From a bacterium (GTDB lineage Bacteria; Zhuqueibacterota; Zhuqueibacteria; Oleimicrobiales; Geothermoviventaceae): a DNA stretch of 64,000 nucleotides. The stretch is from NCBI GenBank assembly GCA_028275345.1, contig JAPWUV010000003.1, positions 124,001-188,000 of the forward strand. The letters run 5' to 3'. The stretch's first letter is position 1. The number at the start of each line of letters is the position of its first letter. Shown in pieces: positions 62,670 to 64,000 of the stretch. The notes beneath the pieces are model-generated. The model was not told where the DNA came from, made no database searches, and was given only the letters and a program-made list of their open reading frames with translations. Both the position numbers and the translations under genes were made by a program.

Positions 62670-64000
62670 ATGTTGCGGAGAGTGAGTCTGGCCGTGGTTC
62701 TCTTCGGAATGGCAGGGGCCTGGTTTCATGGCCTTGTGGCTGCTGCGGCGACGCCCGGCTCGATTGTCGGCAAGGTCGTCGACGCGAAGACTGGCCAGCC
62801 CCTGGCTTGTGTCAATGTCGTAGTGAGTGGCACGATGCGCGGGGCGGCCAGTGACGAGGCGGGCGTGTTCCGAATCGGACGTCTCGACCCCGGTGTTTAC
62901 GTGCTGCGGGCCTCGATGGTCGGTTACGAGACAGCTACCCTGCAGGTTGAGGTTCGGCAAGGCGCGGTGGAAGAAGTGGAGTTCCGCCTGGAACCTAGCA
63001 TCCTCCAAGCGCAGCAGATCGTGGTTACGGCCACTCGAAGCGAGCATTTGTTGGAAGACGTCCCCGTGGTCATGGAGGTCGTGCAGCAATACGAGATCCG
63101 TGAGAAGGGAGCCAACGACCTGGCGGAGGCATTGGAGGACCGTCCGGGGGTGGTCATTGATGCGAGCTCCTCGGGGGGCAAGATCCTTCGGATGAACGGG
63201 GTCGACGGCCGGCGGATCCTGGTCTTAGTCGACGGCGTACCCGTCGCCGGCAAGGTGAATGACCGACAGGAGCTGGATCTCTTCGATGCGGACGACATTG
63301 AGCGGATCGAGATTGTGAAGGGCCCGGGCTCTTCTCTGTACGGCAGCGATGCCATGGGCGGCGTAGTGAACGTGATCACGCAGCCCATCACGGAAGACTT
63401 CCGGCTCGATTTGAGGACGAGGACCGGCGGATTCGGGCTGCGCGGAGGGAACCTGGCCCTCTCGGGCACGACGGCTGGTCTCGGCTACGCCCTCTCGCTG
63501 GATCACACCCGCCAGGGCGAGCGACGCTCCACAGATGAGATTGCCGTCAAGGACTTTCGCTCGAGCAATGGCAGAGCGAAGCTGCAAAGGCGGTGGAAGT
63601 CTGGGAGTCTGACGGGGAGCGTCCTTTACCGACGGACGAGTCAAGAGGCTACCCTGCAGATGAGCGGCCGAACCTACGACACCGAAACGAATGTGCGCCA
63701 CTGGGACTACTCGATGCATCTTCTGCAAGCTATGGCGTCCAGGGTAGAGGCGGACGTCACGTTCTTCGGTTCCCGGAACTTCCGCGAATATCGTTCGGTG
63801 CCGAGAGGCCGGCCGGCCAGCGTGGACACCACCACCGAGGATCTGTTCGGGATTCGCAGCGATCTGCGCTGGACGTTGAAGCCGTGGCTCATGGCCGACG
63901 TCGGGTACGACATGTCGGCGAATCAGTACGAGTCCGACCGCGTCAGTTCTGCCTCGACCCGCTGGCAGCATGGCCTCTTCACCCAGCTCCAGTTGACCCC
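62670..64000 (+). CDS. TonB-dependent outer-membrane receptor, 5' part (cut by window end)
   Basis: The frame is open from the ATG at 62670 to the last base, giving 443 complete codons. A signal peptide (LAVVLFGMAGAWFHGLVAAAA) precedes a carboxypeptidase-D regulatory-like domain at about 30-110 (GSIVGKVVDAKTGQPLACVNV), then a TonB-receptor plug at about 120-240: IVVTATRSEHLLEDVPV, DLAEALEDRPGVV, and RIEIVKGPGSSLYGSDAMGG. The barrel starts near 250. The DUF-type Ig-like N-terminal domain with a plug is common in FCB receptors for siderophores, cobalamin or glycans; the ligand is not readable. GAGGAGGGAGAG lies directly upstream of the ATG. The 3' end is missing. Confidence 0.93.
   Translation, partial: MLRRVSLAVVLFGMAGAWFHGLVAAAATPGSIVGKVVDAKTGQPLACVNVVVSGTMRGAASDEAGVFRIGRLDPGVYVLRASMVGYETATLQVEVRQGAVEEVEFRLEPSILQAQQIVVTATRSEHLLEDVPVVMEVVQQYEIREKGANDLAEALEDRPGVVIDASSSGGKILRMNGVDGRRILVLVDGVPVAGKVNDRQELDLFDADDIERIEIVKGPGSSLYGSDAMGGVVNVITQPITEDFRLDLRTRTGGFGLRGGNLALSGTTAGLGYALSLDHTRQGERRSTDEIAVKDFRSSNGRAKLQRRWKSGSLTGSVLYRRTSQEATLQMSGRTYDTETNVRHWDYSMHLLQAMASRVEADVTFFGSRNFREYRSVPRGRPASVDTTTEDLFGIRSDLRWTLKPWLMADVGYDMSANQYESDRVSSASTRWQHGLFTQLQLT

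Noticed and set aside
62233-62685. Plus-strand 150-residue open frame in the spacer before the TonB receptor
   Set aside because: Composition looks like translated noncoding GC-rich DNA, there is no motif or ribosome site, and it overlaps the real receptor start.

Overview
The window is a replication-origin region of a GC-rich, Gram-negative bacterial chromosome, most likely from the FCB superphylum (KSB1, Calditrichota or Bacteroidota-like lineages). The reasons are DUF4175, DUF4159, DUF4292 and DUF4835 type proteins, a histidine kinase with an HQLGTP H-box, outer-membrane barrels with a TonB-dependent receptor, and promoters reducing to TTG-N19/20-TAnnTT, close to the Bacteroidota TAnnTTTG element. 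A finer assignment is not possible from sequence reading alone. I saw no rRNA, tRNA, CRISPR, insertion sequence or prophage.

Layout. 1-3519 (minus): a DUF4175 fragment, DUF4159 and a 5'-nucleotidase-like phosphoesterase. 3863-5495 (plus): a cyclic-nucleotide-binding protein coupled to an AI-2E-family permease. 5567-18423 (minus): a nine-gene envelope run, in transcription order TPR lipoprotein, DUF4292 lipoprotein, GT2, two GT4 glycosyltransferases, a YfhO-like membrane protein, an orphan histidine kinase, an S9 peptidase and an SDR. 18678-21464 (plus): a patatin-POTRA-barrel protein. 21492-30270 (minus): gyrA, gyrB, dciA, recF, dnaN, the oriC-like spacer and dnaA. 30721-45823 (plus): rpmH, rnpA, yidD, yidC, mnmE, mnmG, rsmG, murQ, mfd and three parvulin-type periplasmic chaperones ending in SurA. 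45885-54099: a MarR regulator divergent from an M19 dipeptidase, then a glycosylasparaginase, a beta-CASP nuclease, a DUF4835 protein and two predicted outer-membrane proteins. 54380-61480 (plus): a DUF6913/GT9-like protein, a GAF-GGDEF diguanylate cyclase, two overlapping GlgC-like genes and a nucleotidyltransferase/phosphomannomutase fusion. 61530-64000: a COG3937 phasin-like protein, an 843-base spacer without a gene, and a TonB-dependent receptor cut by the window end.

How it fits together. Genes left of the dnaA-dnaN spacer lie mainly on minus and genes right of dnaA on plus, as expected for divergent forks. G/C composition changes sign around dnaN and its upstream spacer, not on the far side of dnaA, so dnaA probably reads against its fork. 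Two parS-type sites bracket mnmG, but parA and parB, which often follow rsmG, are absent and murQ-mfd sits there instead. The rest is mostly envelope construction (YidC, SurA group, Omp85 type, glycosyltransferases, TonB receptor), sugar-nucleotide and storage metabolism, and peptide or glycan turnover.
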